Below, one piece after another: positions 10,103 to 19,870 of a stretch of 64,000 nucleotides of DNA (within the stretch, counting starts at the first letter, position 1; each line of letters starts with the position of its first letter). A program made the translations under genes and the position numbers. The notes below the pieces were generated by a model, which saw only the letters and a program-made list of their open reading frames with translations, had not been told where the DNA came from and ran no database searches. The DNA is from Cliona cf. orientalis (Eukaryota; Porifera; Demospongiae; Clionaida; Clionaidae): assembly GCA_963930775.1 (NCBI GenBank), contig OZ005697.1, positions 6,842,292 through 6,906,291 of the forward strand, in the 5' to 3' direction.

Positions 10103-11920
10103 TTAGTCCGTATCTGTTGAAGATGAGTGCATTAGGGTTCTTCTATAAAAGATCTCTTCAATCTGACTCTGGTCATAAGGCCTGTCGTCTCTCTCCCTGT
10201 ACTTGTACCGCTTAGCCACAACTGAGAACAGAATAAGGCCAATTAGACCAGCCACACAGGTGAACAGTAGATAGCCAAAGCCACAGTTAGTCACCGCATT
10301 GATGTGTCTACTTCTAACCCAAATTCTGTTGGTGGAGAAAAGAAAGAGTACAATGGTGCTTATTAGCTGAAAAATACCTTTAAAGGCAAAGAACATCCCA
10401 ATGAGGAGACCTTTCATAGACTGAGGACTCTGAGCTGAGATAAATTCCAGGACTGTTGTCAGGACTATTGGAGATCCAATTCCAAGAAGAACGTTGGGTG
10501 GAAGTAAGACAGTCCAGTGCAGTTCAAGAACAGGGTAGAAAAGTGTTTCATTAATGCTTACATAAGTAAACATACAGTGACTACCAACGCCTTGATCATT
10601 GACAGAGTGAAGATGACCAGCCAGGTCTATGATCAGCATCGACACAAGCCCAAGGAAATAAAGGAATAAACCAATCCACAAACGAGAAAAAATTTTGAGC
10701 TTTTGCTTAAGAAAAAAGAAGTGAAAAAATATGTAGAAAGGTATAAAAATGCTTCCCATTATATACTTGAGAGTACCAGTATCGAGGATGGCCCATCTGT
10801 TACAATGATATTTAAAGTCCTCAAAAAAGCCTGTGTGAGTCCCAAAGCTTGGAAAATCCATGAATGAGGATGGAATATCCATGATAAACAGTGGTCCAAG
10901 AGTTAATAATAGCCCAAGAATCCTTAAGAGTGCTTTGACATCCTCCACTTGCTCTGTTGTGAATGGTCCTCCAAACCTCTCCTTAGCATAGTCAACTCTT
11001 GAGGGTTTTTCATCATCACAATAGGTGAATGCACTGCGTCTAAGAGGCCACTTGTGAGTTCTAGCAAAATTGAGCACCTTAAAAACCGTTTTATATGGAT
11101 TATGTTGGGCTGGATTAGCAATGAACCAGTGACGCTTCCAACAACTGAATGCTAGAATGAATGGAAATGCAAACAAAACTAAAAGTGGCGGACTTATAAT
11201 AGCAACCTGTTTGTAAACACTGAGATTACAGAACATAAAGCCAAAGGGCAGAACCACAATCGCTGTTCCCAGCACATTCATCCATATGGCCCAGTGAGCA
11301 AACAGACTTAGGTGCATACTGGATTCCTCCATAAGTTGATCGAGACCCAATTGAATGAAGTTAGCATAATATGCCGCTAGACCAACTAGTACGAATGGGC
11401 ACAAGCATACACCAATTATATAGAGTCGTACAAGATTAGAATAGTGATCATCGAAGGCAAACATGTCACGGCTGTATCCCTTAATGAACCAAACAAGAAT
11501 GACAGCTAACACAATAGTGGAAAAGAGTAGGCAGGAGAGGCCAACCATGACTGTTTTGAATCGCCCACACCAAACATCAGCTAAGAATCCACTGAGAGGA
11601 TAGACCATAGCATTGAGAGCAAGCACAGCCTGTATAATGCTCGATGGGGATATGTAAAGACTGTCGTTGATAAAAATGCTTGAACGTAATGCAGCAGAAG
11701 CAGCAACGAATCCTGCTGCTATAAAAAGTATCGCTGCATATATTGCACCCACAACCAGTGTCCAAGTTAGAATCAAATAAACAGCCTTTGAAAACCTACA
11801 GAGAGACTTGAATTTCAGAAGACCTCGCCTGAAAGAGACCCATGTATACCGTTGGTGTAGCAGAACTCTCGAAGTTTCAGTAGATTCGGTGTCAGTACTA
11901 TCACTTGAGCTAGAACTCAT
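10103..11920 (-). CDS. POT/PTR2 (SLC15-like) oligopeptide transporter homologue, second copy
   Basis: A single-exon 605-residue paralogue of the transporter at 5066-6910, with the same start context and the same layout of about twelve membrane segments. YPLSGFLADVWCGRFK is identical in both, and the C-terminal 300 residues are nearly identical. The N-terminal tail is shorter by nine residues and the first three membrane segments are more diverged, so the C-terminal half may have been homogenised by gene conversion. As in the first copy, no ExxER motif is visible in the first helix. The frame is intact throughout, so it is probably functional; substrate unknown. Confidence 0.82.
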   Translation of the reverse strand: MSSSSSDSTDTESTETSRVLLHQRYTWVSFRRGLLKFKSLCRFSKAVYLILTWTLVVGAIYAAILFIAAGFVAASAALRSSIFINDSLYISPSSIIQAVLALNAMVYPLSGFLADVWCGRFKTVMVGLSCLLFSTIVLAVILVWFIKGYSRDMFAFDDHYSNLVRLYIIGVCLCPFVLVGLAAYYANFIQLGLDQLMEESSMHLSLFAHWAIWMNVLGTAIVVLPFGFMFCNLSVYKQVAIISPPLLVLFAFPFILAFSCWKRHWFIANPAQHNPYKTVFKVLNFARTHKWPLRRSAFTYCDDEKPSRVDYAKERFGGPFTTEQVEDVKALLRILGLLLTLGPLFIMDIPSSFMDFPSFGTHTGFFEDFKYHCNRWAILDTGTLKYIMGSIFIPFYIFFHFFFLKQKLKIFSRLWIGLFLYFLGLVSMLIIDLAGHLHSVNDQGVGSHCMFTYVSINETLFYPVLELHWTVLLPPNVLLGIGSPIVLTTVLEFISAQSPQSMKGLLIGMFFAFKGIFQLISTIVLFLFSTNRIWVRSRHINAVTNCGFGYLLFTCVAGLIGLILFSVVAKRYKYRERDDRPYDQSQIEEIFYRRTLMHSSSTDTD

Positions 11921-12908
11921 TACAGCTACCTGTTTACAACTGCAACTCTAATAATAATTATTATGACTAGCTACAGGAGCAAATCCAATAATAAGTAGTA
12001 ATAATAATATAGTTCCAAGACTATAAATTTCCACTATTTTAACAAAACAGTTACTATAATTCTGCAAAAGAAATAACTTTAATATTATGCAGATAACAAT
12101 AATATTATTATAGGATGAGAAAAAATGATGCACTAATAAAGCTTCAACATTACACCTTACTCCATAATAATAATATTATATTATTGTTGTAGCTCTCCGG
12201 ATCCTATAACATGGATTGTGTAGAAACTGATCATGTACAAGGTAGCTACAGCATGGCATTTCAACACTGACAAAATTGGCAAGCTCAAATACATGGTCAA
12301 ACTTGAGTCAGATACATGGTCAAACTCAAATATGTGGTCAAAATTGATGCCGATATAATATGCTCAAAGTCAAATATTATTATAGTCAAATTTTATATGA
12401 TCAAACTCAAATACATGGTCGAACGTAAGTTATGGTCAAATATAATTAGCTATATAAATTTTGCGTTTCACCATGTATTTGAGCTACTGAATGCCCGGTC
12501 AAGCATGCAGCAAATAATAATTATTATGGTCAAAATTCAAGAAGATCCCTTACATAATAATAGTCCAGATATGAATCTATTAGTTAATTGGACCAACGTG
12601 ACATCAACAGAATCATAGCCAGAATCCGAATTTGTCAGTTTTGGAATGCACAGTATAATACTTTTGCGTGGTATTTTCGTTTCAATTTGTAAAAGCAAGA
12701 GTATGAGAGTTGGTAAAAGATGACAGCCATGCACAATCAACTTCACCATTAATTCTTATTGCGGCTGACATTCCCAATTCAACTTTTGCATCAGTATAAT
12801 AATTATTACAATAATCCTATTAAAATTAATTTAATTGATAAGTATACATGCATGCTGGCGTGATTACAATAATTATTATACAAAGCTTGATAAATAAATA
12901 ATATTGTG
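11921..12908. other. Intergenic with 'atggtcaaa' direct repeats
   Basis: Between the second transporter and the convergently ordered neighbour. From about 12285 to 12540 a short phrase like atggtcaaactcaaata recurs seven or more times at irregular spacing, forming a degenerate direct repeat. The rest is A/T-rich, and part (12650-12900) is the flank duplicated at 120-265. No gene seen. Confidence 0.55.
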
Positions 12909-14468
12909 CTATACTTCACGGTTACAAACTTTATAAATACACCATGAATTTGGGTCTGGATGAAATCTTTCATACAAATTTCTTGCCATGCTCTGAAATC
13001 CACCACCTCCAAACAGAATAAGACACTTACTGGTGGCTGCTATGGTTCTCTGTAGGTTAGCCACATAGGCTGGGTTGTCACTGGATGCTATACTCTCAAA
13101 GCTAGACTCCCATTCATCAAATGACCACCGATTTCCATAAATGCTCTTGAAGAGAGTTTCACCATACGGCTGAAAGTTATTGCGCGCAGATCCACTGCTG
13201 CCAAACCTGCCAACATCCATAGCGAGGAAAGTGTCTGCAATATCGTGAGAGGATCTTAGATCCCATAAAAGTTTAACAATCTCTTGGGAGCACTCAGAGA
13301 CATTCTGATGAAGGTGGAGAATGATTCTCTCTATTCTTGCAATCACAGCAGCATATGGACGACCTTTAAAGACGAGTTGGGAGTATTTATGTGCATCGGT
13401 TCTAATCCTGGAGCTTGGTAGTGTGGAAATGTTGACTTTATTGTGTGTAATGCCGCACTCGGAGAGAACAGGCAGACGATAAAAACCAAAGAATCCACGA
13501 AATTCGTTCACTACCAAAGTCACCTCGTTAGGAGAGTATTTCCCCATCACATTTTCCATGAATTCTTCCGGCATAACGCTCCCAGCATAGTCTATGAAAT
13601 TCGAGCAAGTCTTTTGTACTAGTTGAAAACCAAAAGCACCTAGGTATTCCATGCTTTTGGTGAACTTATCAAAGCATTGTTTTGGACATCCATGCTGGTA
13701 GTGATATCCTGGAATGGGAACCTGAATCTTGGGTGGATTACGATACTTAATACAGTGAGCAATGATATTTCGCGGAGCTTTGAGTAAAAATTCCTCCCAG
13801 GTGCTTACGGCTGTGTAGCCGAAATTTATGTGAGTTTCCGTATTCCATCGTTTCATGTCCACAAGGTCACTCAAACCTAAGTATTTCTTGGTGAGGTTTT
13901 CTGTCCCTGAAGCATTGAAAATTGGAATTACGAATTGAGATCTGACGATAAATGGCTCCACTATTTTCATTCCAAACGAGTCTGCCAAGCACTGCATTTG
14001 GAGGAGGTTACGGATTCCCTGGGTCTGCTGTTCATAGTATCGAAATGAGAGCATGTAGCCACCTCTACGCCCTGAGTATTTTGTAGATATCTCGTTATGA
14101 CGTGATAATTGGCCCATACTATTATCAGTTCTGTTCTCACAATCACAACCTACTTTACGGTATTTATCACAATCAGCATTGTCAGCAGGTGCAGCCTCTC
14201 TTTGATCATTCTTAGAGGTGTAAGTTGTGGCAGCAGAATTTCGTGATAATCGATTTCGATGAGAATGCCCCGCCGTATCATGCTGATTTGGAACATTCCG
14301 CCTGGACTCCACGTTAGCCCTTAGCTTAGAATCCACCAGCACTTTCAGACCCGAGTTAGATGACACTTTGGTGTCTGAAGCAGTCCATCTGCCATGAAAT
14401 ACAATAAATAGTATTACTGTACCGGATACAGCAAGGAGTATCAAAAGCGAGTTCCTTCTCGATCTCAT
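12909..14468 (-). CDS. Type II membrane protein, glycosyltransferase-like
   Basis: A single-exon protein of 519 residues starting at the ATG at 14468 (MRSRRNSLL). A short basic N terminus and one hydrophobic segment at about residues 7-26 give a type II signal anchor. A Ser/Asn-rich stem of about 100 residues follows, then a globular part starting near GGYMLSFRYYEQQTQG and ending with ILFGGGGFQSMARNLYE and NSWCIYKVCN. Several cysteines and N-glycosylation sites fit a lumenal domain. A phrase near the start (the GG..LSFRYYEQQTQGIRNLLQMQCLA region) resembles the nucleotide-sugar entry loop of GDP-fucose transferase folds (GG.....GL..). That link is only suggestive; no diagnostic motif is complete. 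A 3' fragment of a second copy lies at 265-405. Confidence 0.62.
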   Translation of the reverse strand: MRSRRNSLLILLAVSGTVILFIVFHGRWTASDTKVSSNSGLKVLVDSKLRANVESRRNVPNQHDTAGHSHRNRLSRNSAATTYTSKNDQREAAPADNADCDKYRKVGCDCENRTDNSMGQLSRHNEISTKYSGRRGGYMLSFRYYEQQTQGIRNLLQMQCLADSFGMKIVEPFIVRSQFVIPIFNASGTENLTKKYLGLSDLVDMKRWNTETHINFGYTAVSTWEEFLLKAPRNIIAHCIKYRNPPKIQVPIPGYHYQHGCPKQCFDKFTKSMEYLGAFGFQLVQKTCSNFIDYAGSVMPEEFMENVMGKYSPNEVTLVVNEFRGFFGFYRLPVLSECGITHNKVNISTLPSSRIRTDAHKYSQLVFKGRPYAAVIARIERIILHLHQNVSECSQEIVKLLWDLRSSHDIADTFLAMDVGRFGSSGSARNNFQPYGETLFKSIYGNRWSFDEWESSFESIASSDNPAYVANLQRTIAATSKCLILFGGGGFQSMARNLYERFHPDPNSWCIYKVCNREV

Positions 14469-15969
14469 TTTCAAGTCCGGGCCTCGGATATAGCTTGATA
14501 ATACAGTTTACGTCTTCGGATTGCGGTCAGATGTTGATCTGGGTGTCACCGATGGCCGGTCATGCCTTGTCACTGGTGTAGCTTCACTTGCCTGCTTCTC
14601 TAGACTAAACTTTGGCAACAATGTCCGAGTACCTTGAATTTCCAATCGATGCACACCATAATAATTATTGCCACGCCCTCGAGCGAGCTCCACCCCCCCA
14701 CCACTCACGCATGCGCGCAAGGATAGGGTGTAAACTTGATTAGCCTTCGTTATTTTATCTACTTTTGTGACTATTGTGCATCCTTTGCTATTTAAGCTTT
14801 TTACTATGCCATATACTGTGTACAGTAGATAAGTTTTAATATGAAACAAGAAATAATACAAAACAAGTAGCTAACTAAATACATGTAAAACCTACAAGTA
14901 ACTAAGCTACTTATAATTAATTACCTCCTATTGACCAATCAGATCACAAGGAGTGGCAATAAAATTCTAGTGACACCAGCATGAATTACGAGTGTAGTCC
15001 ATGTACCCCTCCCTCTACAATGGCGGAAGTTGTTCTCTTCTCAAATCTCAGCTCTCCACTGAACATCATCAAGCGAAGGACAGTCAGAACCATTATCCTG
15101 ACAGCTGTGCTTGATATTCATATGATGACGAATTATTATTTCAAGTTTCATTGAGAGAAATAATGCCAGATTGGTGTATAACAAGATCTAGCTTGTAGCT
15201 ATCAATATGATGAACACCCAATCAAGAAGTTTGCTGAAATGAGTGTGTGTTGGTGACACTTAGTCTGTATGCAGCTACGCGTGTTTGTCATCACTTATCC
15301 ATAATATTATTAATTATTGTTTTATAGTCAAAATTAATTATCAGCTGTGGGTAGTCTCGTACCCAGCCTCTTGGGCACGAGACTAATTAAGTTGTGGCGT
15401 GAATGTGGATAATTCTAGGTACAGTGATGATAATTGAATGTAGGTCATAGAGTCATGCATGGACAAGTTCAGCTATAATAATAATATGATATTGCACTCC
15501 ACCATGCATCGTGTACACCCTGATGAATGTCATGCATAATATATATAGCTAACTATAATTACTGTGTGGGTGGGATGTACCGGTATATGGATGCATGATT
15601 AATTATTACTACAGTGCATAATCTAGCATATAGAATGAGGAGTATGCTGGAATGTAAACTGACAGCTGGATAAGCCCATACCACTCAGGTAATTAAATCA
15701 TACAAGTCAGCTTATTGTGTTCTCAATATTATTGTGTTCTCAATATTTTGTTTCAGTCTCGACATCGTTCAAGTACACGAGTCTTACTATTAAGCAAATT
15801 TATACACCTGTCATCGCCACCTTTATAATAATATTATACATATGAGTGAGTTTATGACTACTTAGGTGTGTCTATTATTTTGGTGTATGTAGCTACCGTA
15901 TACATTATGCAAAAATTTGATGATTAGGCCATTTTTATGGACTCATATTATATTATTCTACTGTTGCAG
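14469..15969. other. Intergenic and probable 5' region of the kinase gene
   Basis: Mostly A/T-rich. A short ATG frame at 15020 ([11 protein letters not shown], 41 codons) may be an upstream exon or a chance frame. A 34-base hairpin at 15352-15385 (tagtctcgtacccag with its complement) resembles the ends of the element at 63481-63696. The bases before 15970 read ctgttgcag, a splice acceptor, so an untranslated upstream exon for the kinase gene probably lies here. Confidence 0.5.
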
Positions 15970-17595
15970 ATGGCTGAGGTACCAAAATATCAATTTAAGA
16001 GTGTGCAACTTCTCAAGGATCAATCCCTTGGCATTGGATCTTATGGAGCTGTCTGCAAAGCAAAATGTGATGACCTCCTCTGTGCTGCTAAAATTATCCA
16101 TCCTACTCTATTCGATCCAATTGCACTACAGCAAATTGCCCCTCAAAAAGAGCACAGACTGCCCATTAGACGCTTTGAGCAGGAGTGTGAGTTCATGAGT
16201 GCTATAAGACACCCCAACATCGTCCAGTACCTGGGCATGATCAGAGACACTGACACATGCTTGCCCATACTCCTAATGGAGCTGATGGACGACAGCTTGA
16301 CCCACTTCCTTGAAAACTCCTCTCAGCCAATTCCTTACCACATCCAAGTCAATATTTGTCACAATGTCAGTCTAGCACTATCGTTTCTCCACTCCAACAA
16401 AATCATCCACAGAGATCTCTCCAGTAACAATGTTCTCTTACGTGGAAATATCCTAGCCAAAGTGACCGACTTTGGAATGGCAAGACTGGGCGACATTAAT
16501 CCTCAAACAACTCGCTTCACCAGCACTATGTGTCCTGGCACTGATGTCTACATGCCTCCAGAAGCTGTTCAAGACAAACCAGTGTACACAGAGAAGATCG
16601 ACTGCTTCTCATTTGGTGTCATCATTGTCCAGATGTTGACAAGACAGTTTCCCAAACCTGGAGATCGATTACAGGAGGTAGAATTAAATTGCAACCATCC
16701 AGGATTACCAGCCGGAACAGTATGTGTGCGTGTACCTGAAGTCAACCGTCGACAGAGTCATATCAGTGAAATTCCTCCAAACAACTCCCTCCTACCAATT
16801 GCACTCGATTGTCTGAAGGATAAGGATAACGAGCGTCCTTCAGCTCATCAGCTTTGTGAGAGAGTAGCTGATCTGAAAGGAATGCCCAAATACAGAGACA
16901 GTGCTAGGGCTGTTGAGGATAGAGAAGATGAGATCATTCGATCACAAGCAATTAGTATGGAAGAAAAGTATTGTACAATAATATCATCAAAAGAGGAAGA
17001 GATTCAGCAACTGAGACAACATATACGAGAAAAAGATCAAACCAATACACAACAATTAGAGGAAGGAGAGAGACAGATTGGACTATTGAATCAGCAACTT
17101 CAACAGCTACAGTTAGATAAGGATCATGCAGTGAGTGAAAAATCCAGACAGACAGAGGAAAACAAACAACGATTGAGAGAAAAAGAGAGACAACTAGAGG
17201 AAAAAGAGATCCAACTTAGACGTGTAAACGAACAGCTAGAAGCAAGTGAAGAAGTAGTAGTTCAGTTTGAGAGACGAATCGCTGAACTAGAACAGCAACT
17301 TAGTCAGAGAGAGCAGCAAAAGACGAAAGATAGTAGTAGAGGAAAAGAGCTGACCAGCTGCAAACTGAGGTGGAGGGAGGGAAAGAGGGCACCATGTAAA
17401 ATGTACAGAAATTATGACACTGCTGTGGATGGTAACACAGTGTATGTTATAAACAGCAATACTGTAAATATTTATTCCTATGATGTCATCAGTGACAGCT
17501 GGTCTCAACTACCTGACTGCGCTAATGGGTATTGCTCAGTGATAGTTATCAGTGGCTGTCTGACCACTGTCGGGGGAGGTTCCTACGTACCCTAA
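15970..17595 (+). CDS. Tyrosine-kinase-like protein kinase with coiled coil and start of kelch repeats
   Basis: The coding part starts at the ATG directly after a ttgcag splice acceptor, giving 541 residues. Residues 15-300 are a complete kinase domain: glycine loop GIGSYGAV, ATP lysine K41, catalytic HRDLSSNN at 147-154 (arrangement typical of tyrosine-kinase-like kinases), DFG at 167-169, and MPPEA with FSFGV in the C-lobe. Residues about 335-470 are a Glu/Gln/Arg-rich coiled coil. From about 485 a kelch blade begins and is cut by a stop after GGGSYVP. The kelch sequence resumes in other frames downstream (17596-18275), so this end is a frameshift, not the natural terminus. All catalytic residues are present, so the kinase could be active; substrate unknown. 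Confidence 0.9.
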   Translation: MAEVPKYQFKSVQLLKDQSLGIGSYGAVCKAKCDDLLCAAKIIHPTLFDPIALQQIAPQKEHRLPIRRFEQECEFMSAIRHPNIVQYLGMIRDTDTCLPILLMELMDDSLTHFLENSSQPIPYHIQVNICHNVSLALSFLHSNKIIHRDLSSNNVLLRGNILAKVTDFGMARLGDINPQTTRFTSTMCPGTDVYMPPEAVQDKPVYTEKIDCFSFGVIIVQMLTRQFPKPGDRLQEVELNCNHPGLPAGTVCVRVPEVNRRQSHISEIPPNNSLLPIALDCLKDKDNERPSAHQLCERVADLKGMPKYRDSARAVEDREDEIIRSQAISMEEKYCTIISSKEEEIQQLRQHIREKDQTNTQQLEEGERQIGLLNQQLQQLQLDKDHAVSEKSRQTEENKQRLREKERQLEEKEIQLRRVNEQLEASEEVVVQFERRIAELEQQLSQREQQKTKDSSRGKELTSCKLRWREGKRAPCKMYRNYDTAVDGNTVYVINSNTVNIYSYDVISDSWSQLPDCANGYCSVIVISGCLTTVGGGSYVP

Positions 17596-18275
17596 TTATT
17601 TCAATGCGTTGCTCAGCCTAACTGGGAAAGGCAGTGGTAGGAGATGGACTCAGCAATACCCACCCATGCCAACAAAGAGAGGGTTGACAACCTCACTGTG
17701 CACTGGAATCACACTAATCGTAGCTGGAGGAGAGGGAGAAGGTGGCAGAGCGCTATCAACAGTTGAATTAAGTGATGGATACTGAGACTCACCAGTGGTC
17801 TACTGCTGTTGATCTACCTCAACCAATGTACTGTGCATCAGCAACAGTCTGTGGAGTTCAACTCTATATGCTGGGTGGAGTTAAGAGTGGTTATTATGTC
17901 AAATCAGTACACACATGTTCAGTGAGTGCCCTCCTCCAGTCTTGTGTTCCAAGTTCAAAGCTTCGGAGAACATCCTTAGAAGACAAAGCTAGAGTATGGA
18001 GACAAGTTGCTGATTTACTAATTGCAGGATCCTCTTGTGAATCCTTTCACGGTCGACTGCTGGCAGTTGGTGGGTTGAAATTAGGCAAAGGCACCACAGC
18101 TGTTTATATGTACAACTCCACCACCAACTCCTGGGAATCTATCAGTCACATGACTACTGGTCGATATGATTGTTTCACTGCTGTCCTCCCTGACAACCGA
18201 CTGATGATAGTGGGAGGTTACGCTGGGTATGTTCCTACCAACTCAGTAGAATTTGCTACTGTGTATGATGACTAA
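17596..18275 (+). pseudogene. Frameshifted kelch-repeat tail of the kinase gene
   Basis: Directly after the stop at 17595, another frame carries NYFNALLSLTGKG... up to GGRALSTVELS near 17770. A third frame (17772-18275) then continues with MDTETHQWSTAVDLPQP through LLAVGGLKLG and RLMIVGGYAG to a stop. Together these contain at least three kelch blades with the paired-glycine and spaced Tyr/Trp pattern. Two shifts are needed: one near 17585, where tacgtacc looks like a 4-base expansion, and one near 17772. Either this copy is a recent pseudogene that still encodes the kinase and coiled coil, or the reference has errors. Introns are unlikely, because the joins lack GT/AG signals. Confidence 0.8.
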
Positions 18276-18484
18276 TACTCAAGTAGAGCAAGTAGAGCAC
18301 AATGTCCTAAAAACATTATTATGATCAGTATTATAATTATCATAATAATAGTATACTTGTACTTTGATATGTACAAATCTTGTATACCAATTACAAGTAT
18401 TACAAATGAAATAGGCACTTGAGTTTGAAATACCCTTCTGAGTTGAAATACTTATCTGACTTTGTGTATGTATACTATTAGCCT

Positions 18485-18632
18485 GTGATAGTAAGGTTGT
18501 ATGTTGAATTAGGATAAATAGCACTCCGAAATAGGCCTTTGGTTCATCAAATTGTACTCGCTATCGCTCGTACAATTTTTGAACCAAATACCTATTTCAG
18601 AGTGCTATTTTATCCAAAACCTCACTATTACC
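18485..18632. repeat. Fold-back element
   Basis: A near-perfect palindrome of about 150 bases. The left arm includes ggataaatagcactccgaaa and the right arm tttcagagtgctattttatcc. The centre is gtactcgctatcgctcgtac, itself palindromic. No coding frame. Its plan resembles the fold-backs at 32411-32689 and 47811-48126. Confidence 0.8.
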
Positions 18633-19217
18633 TATATATACTAATTATTATGATACAAGTAGCTATGTTTGATGTCACAGTCATGGGATAGTGTGACTGA
18701 ACACTACTAACAGCATGCTATGTACAATCAAGTGTCAGTCAGTAGAGTGTGCATGCGCAGATGAAAGCAGCACTGAACTTTGAACCTACGCCATTATGGT
18801 GTAGACCACACCCTTTAAATTACTGCAGGCCAAGAGAAGCTGCTCAAACTCACCGTGCAATGGCAACGTTCTCGAACGTCGAATCTACCACCAGACTATG
18901 ACAAAGAGCAGACATCGCCTCTCACTTTGCTCGAGGCTTGGTGGTCTGCTGAGCATGCATCTCTAGCTCTATGGCCTGTCACGTGATATTTGGACCCCCC
19001 GAAATATTCGGACCCCCCCCCCCCCGTAGACCCTGAAGACTAATCCTGCCATACAGACCCTGGAAACTAACCCAGCTAACCATTTATATCCAGAACCCAA
19101 CCCCTTCCCCTTTTGAATCTCTGCTATAGTGGTACATGTATACAGGGAGAAAAGGGGACTTAAGGAGACTAAGGAAAAGAGAGCTCAAGAGTTTAACTTA
19201 TTGCAAGTAGCTCCACA
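18633..19217. other. Intergenic, no gene seen
   Basis: Contains a C-run of about 15 bases (19011-19025) next to ggacccccc repeats. The last exon of the cyclophilin gene may lie in this region or up to 19870, but I could not find it. Confidence 0.4.
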
Positions 19218-19224
19218 AGCGACA

Positions 19225-19300
19225 ACAGCAGTGGTGTAGTGGTTGGGGCTCTTGTGTGCCAAATAGTCTAAGAATGTAGTGGGTTCGAATCTTGCTTTAT
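19225..19300 (+). repeat. tRNA-like sequence, possible SINE head
   Basis: It carries an A-box-like stretch (gtggtgtagtggttgggg, 19231-19248) and a perfect B-box core (ggttcgaatc, 19282-19291) at tRNA spacing. The acceptor ends do not pair and the anticodon arm is poor, so it is not a working tRNA. A tRNA-derived SINE head or a tRNA pseudogene is most likely. Confidence 0.55.
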
Positions 19301-19870
19301 ACTTTGATTTTTATTCACTTCTCGAAAATTTTCTAAGTTCTCGTAGGATCTCTGTACATAATGAGATCCATTACCTTTAATATGGTGCATTTGGTGCTGT
19401 ACCATTAATAATTAATTTTTTTGTGCATGTACGTGTAGAAATAGAAATGTTGGGAGTAAATAGGCAGAGCAGTTGTATACATGAAGCTACGTTAGGGCTA
19501 GTTATCACTATCAGATTCTGGTGAAGTGTTGACACTGTTGACCATCACCCAAGAACTGAATTTTACCTAACATAGGTCTTTTTTTGTACTGTCGGAAAGC
19601 ACATAAAGGGCTATCACAATTTCTATAATAATTTTATACTTTTGTAATATCAAAGGTGGTATACAAAAGGATTAACACTTCCTAGGATCAGTAAAAAGAA
19701 CCTTCATGATTGAGTGCTGGCAAGTTTCTCTATTCAGTCAATTGGATATGCTCTAAGAATTAAAATATCATCTGTTGGTCTAGAGTGAGAGAGAGAGGGG
19801 GGAGGGGAGGGAGAGAGAGATACGGAGAGTAGTTTGTTACACAAAATTGAAAATGACTGCATACATGTAC

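Noticed and set aside
14508-14861. 117-codon minus-strand frame upstream of the glycosyltransferase-like gene
   Set aside because: No domain, no paralogue, A/T-rich; it lies where a 5' untranslated region or promoter is expected.
19225-19300. Functional tRNA at this place
   Set aside because: Acceptor stem and anticodon stem do not pair, although A and B boxes are present.
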